Of a stretch of 64,000 nt of DNA, positions 37,601-49,386 are shown one piece after another. Positions within the stretch are counted from its first letter, which is position 1; each line of letters begins with the position of its first letter. The notes under the pieces were generated by a model. It did no database searches and was not told the DNA's origin. It was given only the letters and a program-made list of their open reading frames with translations. This DNA comes from Beroe forskalii (Eukaryota > Ctenophora > Nuda > Beroida > Beroidae), in the NCBI GenBank assembly GCA_011033025.1, contig WFMF01000052.1, forward strand, positions 568,396 to 632,395. The letters are read 5' to 3'. Both the position numbers and the translations under genes were made by a program.

Positions 37601-39818
37601 TATTCACATGACATTAACTTCCCAATCAGAAAATAGCCGGCATCAAGTCTTATTTCATGATTTTTGATCGAATTTCGGAGGATTCTGGACAATTATGGTT
37701 TAAAGGGCCGGCTAAAATGGTAAAATAATGAAATTTCATTCCACCTTTGTTTTTATCCCAAAATTTTTTCATCATAATTAGTACCGATCATAATTTCATT
37801 CGTCATAATAAGTACACATCATAATTTCTACCACTAAGGTAGGCTTTAGAAACGGCAAATGGCGGGTAGCTGACGCACTTAGTGGTGTTAACGTCATAGA
37901 GCTGTGGAATGCGCACGTAGCCCTATTCGCCATGATGGATTCTGAGTTGTTAATGAGATGTCGTTGTTAATTAGGTGCCGTTGTTAATGAGGTGTAATTG
38001 ATATAATTCAGATTGGATTCATTTAAAATTTAAATATCTTGGACGCGCTTCAGTGCAAAAATTAGCGCTATTGGTTTTCAGGATCTTATCCAATCTGTAT
38101 TGAACTGTAGATAGACTTGATTCTGTAACCCCTAACCCCACCCTTCCTCAGACCCCCGCCGCCTGCCGCTGACAGGAAGCGGTACCGGAAGCGAGCGAGT
38201 GGGAGCAGCAGTCCTGAAGCCAAGCCGCGGAGCAGGAGCAGGGAGCGGCGCACTGAGCGGCGCCGCAGGTCTCCCTCCCCCCGGCGCAGGTCCTCCCCCA
38301 GACGCCGTTCATCCCCCAGACGAGCTCCTCCAAGATACATGAGTCCGCCGAGGAGGGCCCGGAGACGCACTCCCTCACCCCCGAGACGGAGGAAAGATAG
38401 GACTCACAGTCCAGAGGAACGTGGTACGTGCTGAATAACGTGTTACTTTTGGTGGATGCCATATCATTCAGATTTCAGATAATTGGAATGTTTCTCACAT
38501 TTTCTCGTTACAATATCCTGCAACTTTACCTCCGCAGAACACCGGGATAACGAGGAGAGGAAGAAGAAAAAGAAGAAGGGAAGACGCAGATCACCATCTC
38601 CCAAATCCGCTTCAGAGAGCCCTGAGCCTAAGAAGAAATCCAAGAAGGTACGTGTCTGACATCAACGTTTTGGGTCATCAATCTTAACATTTCCTGCAAA
38701 CCCCCTCAATGTCAAGCGCAATGATTTTAAATTTTGATTAGAAATTTCATACAGGAAAAGAAAGATAAGAAGAAGAAAAAGAAGAAAGCTTCCAAAAAGA
38801 GCCCAAGTCCTAGCGATAGTGACTCGGAAGCTAAAGCCACGTCTCCCGAAGAGGTACAATTAGTTTGATGGTATTTTGTATGTAATATGTTGTCATTCTG
38901 TAATACCACCATTTTGGTATCTTTTTTACCTCCACCGATTGTAGACTGGACCGTTTTTGGTCATTGATTTCATCTCAGTTTCTGAACCCCGTATTTCCAG
39001 TTTTTATAATATTTCTAACCATCAGCAGAGCGAAGAATCTGAGCCGGAGACGAAGTCTAAGAAAAAGCAGAAAAAGAAGAAATCCCCCACTCCTCCCCCT
39101 CCCCCTGCTGAGACTTCCAGCTCTTCTGAAGAAGAAGAGAAGGTGAAGAAGAAGAGGAAGAAGAAGAAGAAAGCGGGTAGCTCTTCTTCAGAGGAGGAGG
39201 TAGCCCACAAAAGCGATGATTCAGGTAACACCCAAGAAAAATAAAACTTCGTTTTGCTATGCTACACTGAAATTACACATTGCATCGAATTAAAATAGAA
39301 CTTGGATAAATCGCAGAAATTTGAAATTTTGAGTTCATAAAGGATATGTTTCAGATTCTTCGGCCTCAGATTCGAAGCCTCCAACCCCAGAACCCAAGCG
39401 AAGAAAGAAAAAAGCACCAACTCCAAAATCTTCATCTGCCAGCTCTGAAGACGAAAAACCGGTAAGAAAAGCAAAACCGAGCAGCTCCTCTGAAGACGCA
39501 AAAAAGAAGAAAAAGAAGAAACCCTCAAAGGAAGAAACCAGTTCCTCGGACGATGAAAAGCAGATCAAGCGGAAAGGTAAGAAAAACAGTTCTTCAGAAG
39601 ACGAGCAAGTTAAGCAGAGCAGCTCCTCCAACGAAGAAGAGGAGGAGTCTGTGAAGAACAGGAGAAAGAAGAGTGACAGCTCAGAATCCGGGGAGAAGAC
39701 GGCAAAGAAACCAGACAACAGTTCCTCTGATTCGGAGTCTCAATCCTCGTCTTCGTCCAGTGATTCAGACGAGGCAAACCTACGCCGAAAAGCTCTGAAA
39801 AGTCTCAAGAAGAAGTAA
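28676..39818 (+). CDS. SRRM1: Serine/arginine repetitive matrix protein 1 (SRRM1/SRm160)
   Basis: Exons: 28676-28789, 29018-29143, 31984-32101, about 32391-32558, 34889-34978, 35809-35883, 36083-about 36200, about 36556-36829, 38151-38421, about 38539-38647, about 38756-38852, about 39028-39225, about 39354-39818. The N-terminus (GFFRGTSSNQDARF) and the PWI domain (VKPWISQRINEILGFEDEVV...INLTGFLQARPSREFMAELW) are unmistakable SRRM1. RS-rich and SP-rich exons follow (RSRDRSRKDRRR, RRRSPSPRRRSSPRRRSS), then Lys/Glu/Ser-rich tails, ending LRRKALKSLKKK. SRRM1 is a nuclear splicing coactivator that bridges SR proteins and snRNPs and joins the exon-junction complex. Exon 4 ends AKRDRMSR at the donor from which the large minisatellite is built. 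Exon 4 has one frame break, and the exon near 36.1 kb has an uncertain end. Confidence 0.93.
30281..30738. other. Loop of the foldback element
   Basis: This contains CATAGCTGCCGAACTGCCCT at about 30451, nearly identical to the terminus of the element at 59488-61359, followed by a GGGAGGGCGCCCTCCC palindrome. Downstream is a GC-richer stretch with about 55 open codons (LPSFREGALPSSILQSYKLE...), possibly captured coding DNA, with a frame break after it. The origin is unknown. Confidence 0.45.
31204..31436. mobile_element. 233-bp MITE nested in the foldback right arm
   Basis: Inverted termini GGCGCCTGTAACGTTCGTCG (with GGTCGATCGAATGG continuing) are near perfect over more than 50 bp. TAA on the left and TTAA on the right flank it, so the duplication is TA or TAA. 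The left arm of the foldback lacks it and gives the empty site (GAGTGTAAATTAC). This is Harbinger-like or mariner-like by target size only. Confidence 0.8.
32540..34680 (+). repeat. 47-bp donor-site minisatellite in SRRM1 intron 4
   Basis: About 45 units. The unit combines the exon 4 end and its donor (GGGACAGAATGTCCAG then GTTAGTGG) with ACGCGTCATTTGAAACGCTAAAA. The first unit is the real exon end (AKRDRMSR). Variants include TCTAG, TATAG and TCCGG before the GTTAGTG, and spacer insertions (GTGCCTAGTG). Exon 5 follows 200 bp after the last unit. Confidence 0.95.
35363..35445 (+). repeat. 17-bp tandem repeat
   Basis: Five units of a GGTGTAATCTAATTACC-like sequence in SRRM1 intron 5. The inverted copy is at about 56010-56095. 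Confidence 0.8.
37141..37839. mobile_element. 699-bp TA-flanked inverted-repeat element in an SRRM1 intron
   Basis: Termini CCTTAGTGGTAGAAATTATG on both sides (inverted), extending about 38 bp with few mismatches, are flanked by TA. Near the left end a further palindrome (GCGTACTAATTATGAT.../ATCATAATTAGTACGC) can fold. TA duplication and no coding region suggest a mariner-type non-autonomous element. The inverted SRRM1 copy carries the same insertion at about 53065-53754, so it predates the duplication. Confidence 0.75.
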
Positions 39819-40522
39819 ACTACTTGCCCTGTTCGGTGTTTCACTGAAGTGAGTCACGCTACGTTTTAACTGTTATAACCTTTAAGAGATGTGAAGGAAT
39901 TCTGAATGTATCACTATTTGATTTGGTATATGATTCGATAAATTGGATATACGAACACCAATCTGTCATCAATGAGGTTCAAACCGACATTTAACTCCAG
40001 TTTAAGTTATTGAAATTTATTATCATAAGTTACTCTATTTTCATTTATTTTACGTAACATGCTAACGCTGACAAAAGCCATGGACGAAAATGGGCAGTTT
40101 TAGACCATATTTCTATTTCAAACGATTACTATGGCTTCTCTTCTCATTTCCATTGCCTATTTGTTGGTACAATTACCTTTTTTATGTGGGATTTAGTTAT
40201 CCTGCTCTTCATGACAAAGTCGTAATAAGTCAAGTTTCAGTTCTGTTGAGGCATCCAAATGTTCTGGTGTAATATTCGACTTGACGAGATGTAGTATGAA
40301 GTGTATTGTATCTGTAAATCTATGACTGGATCATTCATTGTTTTACTCGAATGTTTGGTTTAAATGAGTCCCTTTAGTAATAAGAAATTAGTTACTTTTG
40401 GTGTACTCTCATTTTAATTTCTCCTTCATTGAATATTGTATATTTTCAAAAGTCCATATAACCTTCACGCTATGATTTCTTCGTTTTGAAGATAGTTTAA
40501 CGACTGTTGAATCATTTGAGCC
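39819..40522. other. Short intergenic region
   Basis: SRRM1 3' region and the 5' flank of the Efg1-like gene. Nothing else was seen. Confidence 0.5.
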
Positions 40523-43500
40523 ATGAAGCGAAGTAGAACTGACAGAGGGCCTCACGAGCATCATGACTCTGAATCTGGTCCAAAGAGATTGAAGAAAGAA
40601 GGCATTCCAAACAGCATAGGGAAGATCAAGAAAAGAGATAAGGAACCTTACGCGACTCAAGAAAGTTGAGGTGAGACTTGTAACCCGAGTGTAACTTCAA
40701 ATGGAAGCTTGACTTCACTGTTCTTTGACACCACTGTGGCTTGACACCACTGTGACTTGACACCACTGTAGCTTGACACCACTGTAGCTTGACATCGCTG
40801 TGACTTGACACCACTGTAGCTTGACACCACTGTAGCTGGACACTACTGTGCCTTAACTTTACTGTAGCTTGACACCACCGTGGCTTGACACCACTGTAGC
40901 TTGACACCACTGTAGCTTGACATCGCTGTGACTTGACACCACTGTAGCTTGACATCACCGTGGCTTGACATCGCTGTGACTTGACACCACTGTAGCTTGA
41001 CATCACCGTGGCTTGACACCACTGTAGCTTGACATCACCGTGGCTTGACACCACTGTAGCTTGACACCACTGTAGCTTGACACCACTGTGACTTGACACC
41101 ACTGTGACTTGACACCACTGTAGCTTGACACCACTGTGACTTGACATCACTGTGGCTTGACTCCACTGTGGCTTGACACCACTGTAGCTTGACTCCACTG
41201 TGGCTCGACACCACTGTGGCCTGACACCACTATGGCTTGACTCCACTGTGGCTTGACATCACTGTAGCTTGACACCACTGTAGCTTGACATCACTGTGGC
41301 ATGTCTCCACTGTAGCTTGACATCATTGTGGCTTGACTCTTCTGTGACTTGACTCCACTGTAGCTTGACTCCACTGTAGCTTGACTCCACTGTGGCTTGA
41401 CACCACTGTGGCTTGACTCCACTGTGGCTTGACTCCACTGTGGCTTGACTCTTCTGTGACTTGACTCCACTGTGGCTTGACTCCACTGTAGCTTGAAACC
41501 ACTGTAGCTTGACACCACTGTGACTTGACTCCACTGTGGCTTGACTCTTCTGTGACTTGACTCCACTGTGGCTTGACTCCACTGTAGCTTGAAACGACTG
41601 TAGCTTGACACCACTGTGGCTTGACACCACTGTAGCTTGACACCACTGTGACTTGACACCACTGTAGCTTGACATCACTGTAGCTTGATACCACTGTGAC
41701 TTGATTCCACTGTAGCTCGACTCCACTGTGACTTGACACCACTGTAGCTTGACATCACTGTAGCTTGATACCACTGTGACTTGATTCCACTGTAGCTCGA
41801 CTCCACTGTGACTTGACACCACTGTGACTTGACGCCACTGTGGCTTGAAACCACTCAACCCATGTAACCCAGGAAAATGTATGATTTGATGAAATGATTC
41901 TCTTTTAAGTTTTAACAATCGAGATTTCGCCACCTTCTCTCAGACGAATAGCTGATTCTAAGCACTCGATGCATTAGATTTTCAATAATGCGGGCTTCAT
42001 CATGTGATTTAAAACTTTGAACTGACCTTGGACAGAAACTAAAACACTTGCACACTTGAAAATTCCAGGCGACAGACCATCTACTCACTGTTTCAAGTCA
42101 ATAGGTTTTTCAGTTACTGCCCCGGCCCCCGGCCAAATCAAAACATTGGGTCACGTAAGCAAGCCGGCACTATTCAAATACGCGTTGCGTTCATTACCTC
42201 CTTTCTCCAGGGACTACCGCCTACAGTAGTGCTAGAGAATGAGAGAAAGCTGGAGATGTTGCAGCAGAAGCTGGTCACAGTTCGAGAAGGAGCTGTTTCA
42301 GAGAAGTACAAAATGGTGGGTTATTTTGTCTACTGCCGAAAGCTAACTCGGGGAATGAGGATCGCTATAGTGAACTCAGTGAATTATGTCGTTTCTTGGT
42401 TCTTCAATCGATCCATCTGCACGCATATCCGATTTTTATCAATTTTATAGTGACTTCATTACTTCCTCTACTAACGCCCTGCTTCTCAGGTGAGATTCTT
42501 TGAGAAACGGAAGCTGTTCAGGAAGCTGAAGACAGCTCGAAACACCCACGGGGATGACAGTGAAGAGGTGCAGACGATCAGGGAACAGATAAACTACATC
42601 GTGGTTTGTTTCAAGAACATACAACATCGCTCGTTTGACGGAGGGCATCATAAAGATTAAAGACGCGAAAAGTTCCTGTTCGCTTTCTATTTTAATCATA
42701 TTTCGCGCGTCATTTTCGAGCCCATTGTCAATTAAGCGATAATTACACAAACGTAATAAGCGCAACTTTTTATTTTAGTGCCGCCATTACTACAGCCGTC
42801 AGCCAGCCTTCGTAGTTCCAGGCAGCACTTCACCCTTAGTTTCACTGATAGGCGGTTTAGCTAATTGGAATTTTATTTTAGGCGTATATCGAATGGAATT
42901 AAATGAGAATATTGTCTGATATGCCAATGGTTCATCACCGCTGGCTCAATGTTTTTCAATATTTCATTGATCAAATGATCTTGAACTTTACTAAAATTCA
43001 AATATTTACTACTGAAAATTCCATTCTTGATCTGTTTCCTGGCAAAAGATCCCTTAGATGGTCGTACGTGATCCTACTTTGTGCCAAGAATAGTTGGCTT
43101 GATACTACTGCTCATATTTAGATCATCAAATCATTACCGAGGATTTAATGCGATGATATTTAAAAAATTCTACTCATTATCAGAATTTATATGTATTCAC
43201 CTGAAAATAAAGAAATGACTTATTAAGCACCAGTTGTGACTGGTGAGCCCACTTCAGATTGACATTTAAACCAGAATTAACTTGTTTACTCTTCGTTCTA
43301 AAATCTGAATGACAATTACTCTGATTTCAGTACTATCCATTGGGTGAGAAGTACATATCACTGCTTCCTAAAGTGCCGTATTCCGACGAGAAGATTGTGG
43401 GGAAACAAGAGGAAATCTTGCAGGAAATAGCAGGTTGGAAATAGGAATATAATGATCATAAATAGGCAGAAAATAGGAATATATTGATCACAAATAGGCA

Positions 43501-46500
43501 GAAAATTATAGTGATAATGATCATAAATAGGCAGAAAATTATAGGAATATATCGTCTGACCATAGTTCACTAGTTCCGTCGGAACTTTATATTATCATTA
43601 GCTTTCGTAGAATTTTCTTTGTTTGCTTAAATATGAAAACTTTGAGAATAAAACTTTATTTTTTGGGAGTTGCTTCCCCCCCCCCCATACGAGGGACCTT
43701 CGTTTTAAAAAATGGCAAGTGGTTTACTATGCTACTGCCGAAACTGCCAGTGTGTGGTTGCTTCTTGTAATGACGGTACCTTAATGGGCAGCTAACAGCT
43801 GACAGGTTAATTCGGCTAAAATTATCATTTTCTGCAACGAAATTCTACATTTTAATGGGCACATCATTTCAATTAGAACTTACATACATTCAACCTCATT
43901 CCCACTACCAACCACATACGGAACTATTCAGTCCTGCTCCTAGCCTAGACTTATAAATAGAATTTGTGAATCTCTCTTCTCGGATGGATAAGCAATGATT
44001 GGAATTTTGAGGGATTTTTTAACTTTTCTGTTCTTACATTCCATAACCCCTGGTATGGCACTTCCATTTCTGTAAGCTGAAATACCAATCAAATGATTCA
44101 AAAACAGGAAATTGAATGATTTAGTGTTAAGCTGTAATCTTTGTGACGTTGCAGCAGAATTCATGACAAGAATCTTGATGATCAATAATTGTCCTCAAGA
44201 ATTTATGCGTGTCCACGAGACACGAATTCTTACTTCATTCCACTACCGGGTGATAACATAGTATGACAAAAGTGGGCTCCGATAATATCTTGTGTTTGAG
44301 TAGCCTGAGTGCCCTAGATAAGCGGTCAAAGGCATCAATTCACCATTCTCAACCCTGATAATGACATCATTCTCAATCACCTATTCATCACGTGGAAATT
44401 GACTCATCGTAAAGAGTGAAGTTAATATATATACCACATACAACGGGCATCACTTTCATTTCTACTACCGATGTTACCGAGCAACTTTCTATCCGTGCAC
44501 TCCTCCAAGAACATGACTTCCAACCCCTACTCCAACCGGACAGTATTCGAGCTGGAAAGCGACCCTATTCGCTACACCTGGGGTGCCTGGTACCTCTTCG
44601 TGGTGCTTTCCTCTGTGGTCGGGGATACCACGATTCTGGTGGCTTCCCTCAAGTACAAAGCTTTCAAGATGACCACGCTGATCCTGATGATCATCCAACA
44701 AGTGGCAGTGACAGACCTGGTGCTGGCCGTGGTGTGGGTGCTGCCCGTGGCTCTGTCTGTCATTAAGGGAGGCTGGGAGGGAGGGATGATCTTCCACTAC
44801 TTCAGAGTCTACCTCAGCTACTACTGCTACGCTGTGGGTACCCTCCTTATCTGCGCCATGACCACCTTCAAAGTCCTCCTCCTCGAAATACCCCCTACGG
44901 ATCAGGAGATGGTCCAAGCAGCAGGCCTGCAAGATCTGCACCGTCATCTGGATCATAGCCCTCTACAACCCCCTCTCGTTCTACGTCGTGGATAAGGGCG
45001 ATGTGTACTACGACTGGAGGATCTACACCCACGACTACGGCTTCTCCTCCGACACTTGGGACTTACTGGCCCCCATCAGCTCCCTCATCCTCCTCCTCCT
45101 CCCCAACATCCTCACCATAGTGTCCACTGGGATCCTCATCTGCCAAGCAGTGGGACTCGTCAGGAAGGACAAGCAGAGCAACTTGAAGTGGCAGGGCATA
45201 GTGACAGTGGTGTTTGCTGCTATCGTCTACAGTCTGTCTGTCCTGCCCCTCACTGTCTACTCCATCCTGGCTGCCTTCGTGACCCTGGACTCCGCCCACC
45301 CCAGCCCTTTCTACACCCACTTCTACCGCGTGGCCTTCACCTTCCTCACCCTCAACATCGTGGGTAACTTCTTCATCTACAGCCTCACTGTGAGCAGCTT
45401 CAGGGACTTCCTGAAGTCCTGTATCACCCGGCAGAAGGTTAGGAAGGGAAGCTCCAGTAGAGACAGGTCTGGGAGCAGGCTGAGGAGCAGTCGAAGCAGC
45501 AGGGGCAGTAGGAGCCAGAGTACCTCAAAAGATACCCCCCTCTGAGAGACAGTAGGATTCAGGGTGCCTCAAAAGATATCCCCGTCTGAGATGGAGAAGC
45601 AGGAGTCAGGGTGCCTCAAAAGATACCCCCGTCAAAGGCAGCAGGAGTCAGAGTACCTCAAAAGATACCCCCGTCTGAGATGGAGAAGCAGGAGTCAGGG
45701 TACCTCAAAAGATCCCCCAGTCTGAGATGGAGAAGCAGGAGCAAAAACTTAAAAAAGGACTCCTGAAAGTTAAAAACTGAGACCTTGAAACGTGAACTCG
45801 AGGTATCAGAAACTTGTCTTGAAGTCTTTAAAATACTTGAGAACTTGACGAGAGCAAACAGTGCCACTGATGTACTAATCCTATCGCTGGATGCTGAACA
45901 ATTAACATAAAGCATAGTGAGAACAGTGGTGTTCAAAGTTTGGGATTTTAGGAACACTAACTTATCAGAAAATGAACATTTCAACGAACTTTTAACAAGC
46001 CTTTAATTCTGCTGGAAATTGAATCTTCTAGCGTTTAATTTGTGATTTTTAAGATGCAATGATTTAAGACTGACAGTTATTATAAAATGACTAATATTTC
46101 ATATTATTTATGGAAGAGGATGATTGATTTGAGGCTCTGTTTATTAACAGACCATGCTTGCAATTGGAAGCAAAATTTCACTTTCTGATTTTTACTCCGC
46201 GGTGAATCAACAGGTGACTCAATAGGAAATGTTTTCTTGAGTAGATACAAGACAATCATGAATCACGCGGAACTAAGATCAGATATAAAGTCAAAAGTAT
46301 GATGCTATGTTTTTGATGATATAAATAGTCATATGATCAGTGATTTGGCTGGAAGTTATGATTTTTTCTATCAAAAGGTTGACTGATATTGTACTCAATT
46401 TTAAATTCAATGTTTTTTCATCTCTGATCTCTCATTTGAAGCCGGAAGAAGGTTTTTGCCCATACAATTTAATTCTTCCACATTTCGTGTTCATGGATCA

Positions 46501-47434
46501 TCTTGGCTTTTAGAGTGGATCATAGGAAATACGTTTCCAAAAAATATGTACTAAAACCGATTCTAAATGAAACTTTTACAAAAATATCTTAGAATTAGCA
46601 CTGGTGAAATGTGGGGGGAGGGGGGGAGGGGGAAGCAAACCCGAAGTTCGAAAAATAATGTATACGTTTATTTTTCTTTTGAAGCAAATGCGTCCTTTTT
46701 TTCGACGTTTGTAACAACCCTGCTCGTAGGTCGAGTGAAAAGCGGTGAGTTGGGGGATGCGTCCACGGGTGAGTGGAGTAAAGACAAGAACTTATCCAGG
46801 ACTAAGATACGCAGCTTACAGGTATTTCCTTGTGTTTCAGCTGGGTGTATGATTATAGATACCTGATGCTAAAGGTTGAAACAAAATCAAAACATGGCTA
46901 TTATAGGGAAATTTACTGAGAATTGTACCGGTTTTGTGCCGTAGCGTATATGTGTGAGCATATCGCTCGTTTGACAGGGGGCTCGGTACAGACGAGCAAA
47001 TTTACTGTTGGCGCGTCAACTTTCCCATATATAAACTTTATCGGAAGTATATCAAAATTGCGTATCTTTATAAAGCCCTCCGTCAATTGAGCGATGTGTG
47101 TAGTGTTTACTCGAATCGTGGTAGATCGCTGGAAATAAAATGTGTCAGAGTGTGTCATACTATAGTCCTATGGATAACAGAACTCTTGCGTCAGACGTTG
47201 GTTTACATACAAATTGTTTTTCTCAGCACAAATCCAGATTGCCACATAATGCTAAAACCCAGATAGCCCCATAATCCTAAAATCCAGATTGCCAGATAAT
47301 CCTAAAACCCAGATTTACACATTAACCTAAAATCCCAGGCGGAGGACCTTTCTCTGAAGCAGAGGACGGTACACAGCAGACCAGCTCCAGAGCCGGCCTC
47401 CTCAGACGACTTCTTCCTTGTGGACAGAGGGTAG
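40523..47434 (+). CDS. Efg1-like rRNA-processing protein
   Basis: Exons 40523-40670, 42211-42315, 42490-42603, 43331-43433, 46730-46821 and 47340-47434 join in phase. The product (about 218 residues) starts MKRSRTDRG, then IPNSIGKIKKR, IRNLTRLKKVE, GLPPTVVLENERKLEMLQQK, a basic helix (VRFFEKRKLFRKLKTAR) and INYIVYYPLGEKYISLLP, the signature of the Efg1 family of nucleolar 18S rRNA-processing factors. It ends SSDDFFLVDRG. Strong helix and coiled-coil content is expected. Exon 1 needs one extra base removed near 40631-40637 (AAGAAAAGAGATAAGG) to read KKRIR, which I take as an error or a damaging change. Intron 1 holds a 1.2-kb minisatellite and intron 4 a GPCR gene. The last two exons are assigned by phase and are less certain. 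Confidence 0.78.
40690..41865 (+). repeat. ~16-bp minisatellite in Efg1-like intron 1
   Basis: About 70 units of CTTGACACCACTGTGG / CTTGACTCCACTGTAG, starting within 60 bp of the exon 1 donor. The minus-strand open frames of up to 224 codons are products of the repeat. Confidence 0.95.
43434..43560 (+). repeat. ~33-bp tandem repeat after the exon 4 donor
   Basis: About four units (AAATAGGCAGAAAAT plus TATAATGATCAT-like spacer) begin directly after the donor. The exon end itself reads GAAATAGCAG|GTTGG, so the unit resembles the junction. Confidence 0.65.
44471..45545 (+). CDS. Rhodopsin-like G protein-coupled receptor, intronless, one frameshift
   Basis: One exon of about 357 codons nested in intron 4 of the Efg1-like gene, same strand. 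The N-terminus has two glycosylation sites (NMTS, NRTV). Seven hydrophobic helices are visible: TM1 WYLFVVLSSVVGDTTILVAS, TM2 with TDLVLAV (the conserved Asp), TM3 YYCYAVGTLLICAMTTFK, TM4 VIWIIALYNPLSFYV, TM5 LILLLLPNILTIVSTGI, TM6 with VLPLTVY and TM7 with NIVGNFFIY. The DRY motif is replaced by TFK-like residues, and NPxxY by NFFIY. The tail is Arg/Ser-rich. Reading continues only if one C in the run at about 44892-44896 is removed, which looks like a homopolymer error. The ligand is unknown. Confidence 0.85.
45505..45735 (+). repeat. Tandem repeat of the GPCR C-terminal codons and stop
   Basis: Five units of about 42-46 bp, each containing CAGNGTNCCTCAAAAGATAC then CCCCGTCTGAG. The first encodes STSKDTPL and the stop; the rest lie in the 3' UTR. 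Confidence 0.85.
45736..46729. other. Remainder of Efg1-like intron 4
   Basis: AT-rich GPCR 3' region and intron. No further gene was seen. A G-rich stretch lies at about 46610-46632. Confidence 0.4.
47240..47339 (+). repeat. ~28-bp repeat ending at the exon 6 acceptor
   Basis: About four units of AATCCTAAAACCCAGATTGC-type sequence. The last CCCAG is the acceptor of the final exon of the Efg1-like gene. Confidence 0.7.
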
Positions 47435-48045
47435 CTGGGATGAGAGAGAGGCCAGTGCCTTTAAAACCCCGCGCCGTGAATAGGCGGTTATTTTCAACAA
47501 TTTGGCAGCACGCACAGTGTTTTTGACGTCTTTGTGACCGCCTATAATAATTTATACTGAGCAATTAGCAGTGGCTTGGCAAGTGCTAAGGGGTGGTGTA
47601 CATCGTATATTCAATCTACATACGCAGTACATAAGTGAAGAAGATATTTTGGGTTGAATCAAAGTTTTTCTGAGATTGATGGAGAAGGGAGCCTTATTAA
47701 GAACTAATAGTAAACATCTGTTTGTCTTGTGAACTTAAAGTGTTTCTAAACGCTCAGAATGCTGTGTAAAGAAGAACGAATCAATGTATAACTTATTAAT
47801 GTTACATCGAAGCTTGATCATTAAGTTTCTTCCTATTCATTTTTTCAGTCTTTGATTACTCAGTTCAACATGCTACTTAATTTTCGTTTTAGCCTCAAAA
47901 ATGATTAATCTACTTAATAATGATTTGTGTCTACGACAGTTCCTAATTTACGATGTGTGATCTTTTATTTGATGAAGTAACAATAACTTTGAATACTACC
48001 ATTTCTATAGCAATGATCTAGAAGTATCTGCAGTATCTTTCACGA
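47435..48045. other. Intergenic region before XPB
   Basis: AT-rich DNA with no gene seen. Confidence 0.5.
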
Positions 48046-48095
48046 TCCCTGACACCACTCCCCTGACACCACTCTCCTGACACCACTCCACACCC
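48046..48095 (+). repeat. Three-unit repeat ending at the XPB ATG
   Basis: CCTGACACCACTCCC occurs three times and ends within a few bases of the ATG at 48096. It shares TGACACCACT with the minisatellite at 40690-41865. Confidence 0.75.
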
Positions 48096-48492
48096 ATGAC
48101 TGGAAAGAGACACAAGAGAGACAAAGGAGACTATGATAACGCTGAGGATGGGGACTCGGCTAAGAGGAAACTAGCAATTCCCAGCAGTGCCAAGCGATCT
48201 CTCGATGGTAAGGGAGTACCACTTCTCAAATTGGATCATAGGAAGACGTTACATTGGGATTTGAAATCGACAGATCTGTCTGCGTCATTGGAATTGATCT
48301 TCTTCTATCGTGAGCTATGTTCACCTAAAACTTCCATTTCGGACAAGCTCATGTACGACTTCCCTGATCGCAATAGCAGAGCCCATCTGCAGACCTACGA
48401 ACATACACGAGTACAAACTGACACCGTACTCGCTATACGCTGCCGTCAGTGTGGGGTTGCAGACCGAGGATATCATCAAATACCTTTCCCAG

Positions 48493-48897
48493 GTATGCTA
48501 TCAGTTTTTCTGTTCCCCATTTCAGCTGAGTAAGACCCCCATGTCCCCAATTTCAGCTGAGTAAGACCCCATGTTCCCCTATTTCAGCTGAGTAAGACCC
48601 CCATGTCCCCCATTTCAGCTGAGAAAGACCCCATGGTAATTTCAGCTGAGTAAGACCCCATGTTCCCCAATTTCAGCTGAGTAAGACCCTCATTTCAGCT
48701 GAGTAAGACCCCCATGTTCCCCATTTCAGCTGAGTAAGACCCCCATGTCCCCAATTTCAGCTGAGTAAGACCCCCATGTCCCCCATTTCAGCTGAGTAAG
48801 ACCCCCATGTCCCCAATTTCAGCTGAGTAAGACCCCCATGTCCCCAATTTCAGATGATTAAGGCCCTCATGTCAGCTGATTAAGACACCCATTTCAG
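48493..48897 (+). repeat. Acceptor-site minisatellite in XPB intron 1
   Basis: About 13 units of TTTCAGCTGAGTAAGACC then CCCATGTCCCCA, 25-35 bp each. The final unit is the true acceptor and start of exon 2 (LSKTSMSSG), so every unit repeats a 3' splice site and the first six or so codons. Confidence 0.93.
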
Positions 48898-49064
48898 CTG
48901 AGTAAGACGTCCATGTCTAGCGGAGTGGAGGACTTCATCAGGATGTGCACGAGCAGCTACGGCAAGGTGAAGTTGGTCCTCAAACACAACAAGTACTTCC
49001 TAGAAACCCCTCATGCGGACGTGTTGCAGTGCCTGCTCAAGGACCCCGTGCTGTCCGCAGCCAG

Positions 49065-49386
49065 GTAGGAACAGCCAATGGGAGGCGAGGAATAGCGGCT
49101 ACGTGACTATAAAGTAGCCAATAGAAAGTCAGAAAACTATAAGTATAGGGTTAAATATCGTGATATTGTTAACGATGGCAATTTAAATGTATTATTACAT
49201 GGGAACAGTCACTTTTCCAGCAAAAAAAGAGTTGAAAGTCACGTGACTAGCCAATGAAAACACTCCATCTCCCCCGCACAGCCAATGAAAACCCTCCCCC
49301 CACCAGAGAGGAGTCACGTGACTATTAAACAGCCAATGAAAACACTCCATCTCCCCACCACAGCCAATAAAAACCCTTTATCCCAG
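49065..49386 (+). other. XPB intron 2 with CCAAT-like repeats
   Basis: AGCCAATGAAAACNCTCC-like segments occur about four times, some with GTCACGTGACT between. This is the left limit of clear similarity with the second XPB copy. Confidence 0.6.

Noticed and set aside
40626..41933. Long minus-strand open frames of SSHSGVKLQW repeats
   Set aside because: They are translations of the 16-bp minisatellite in three frames; no start context, splice pattern or domain.
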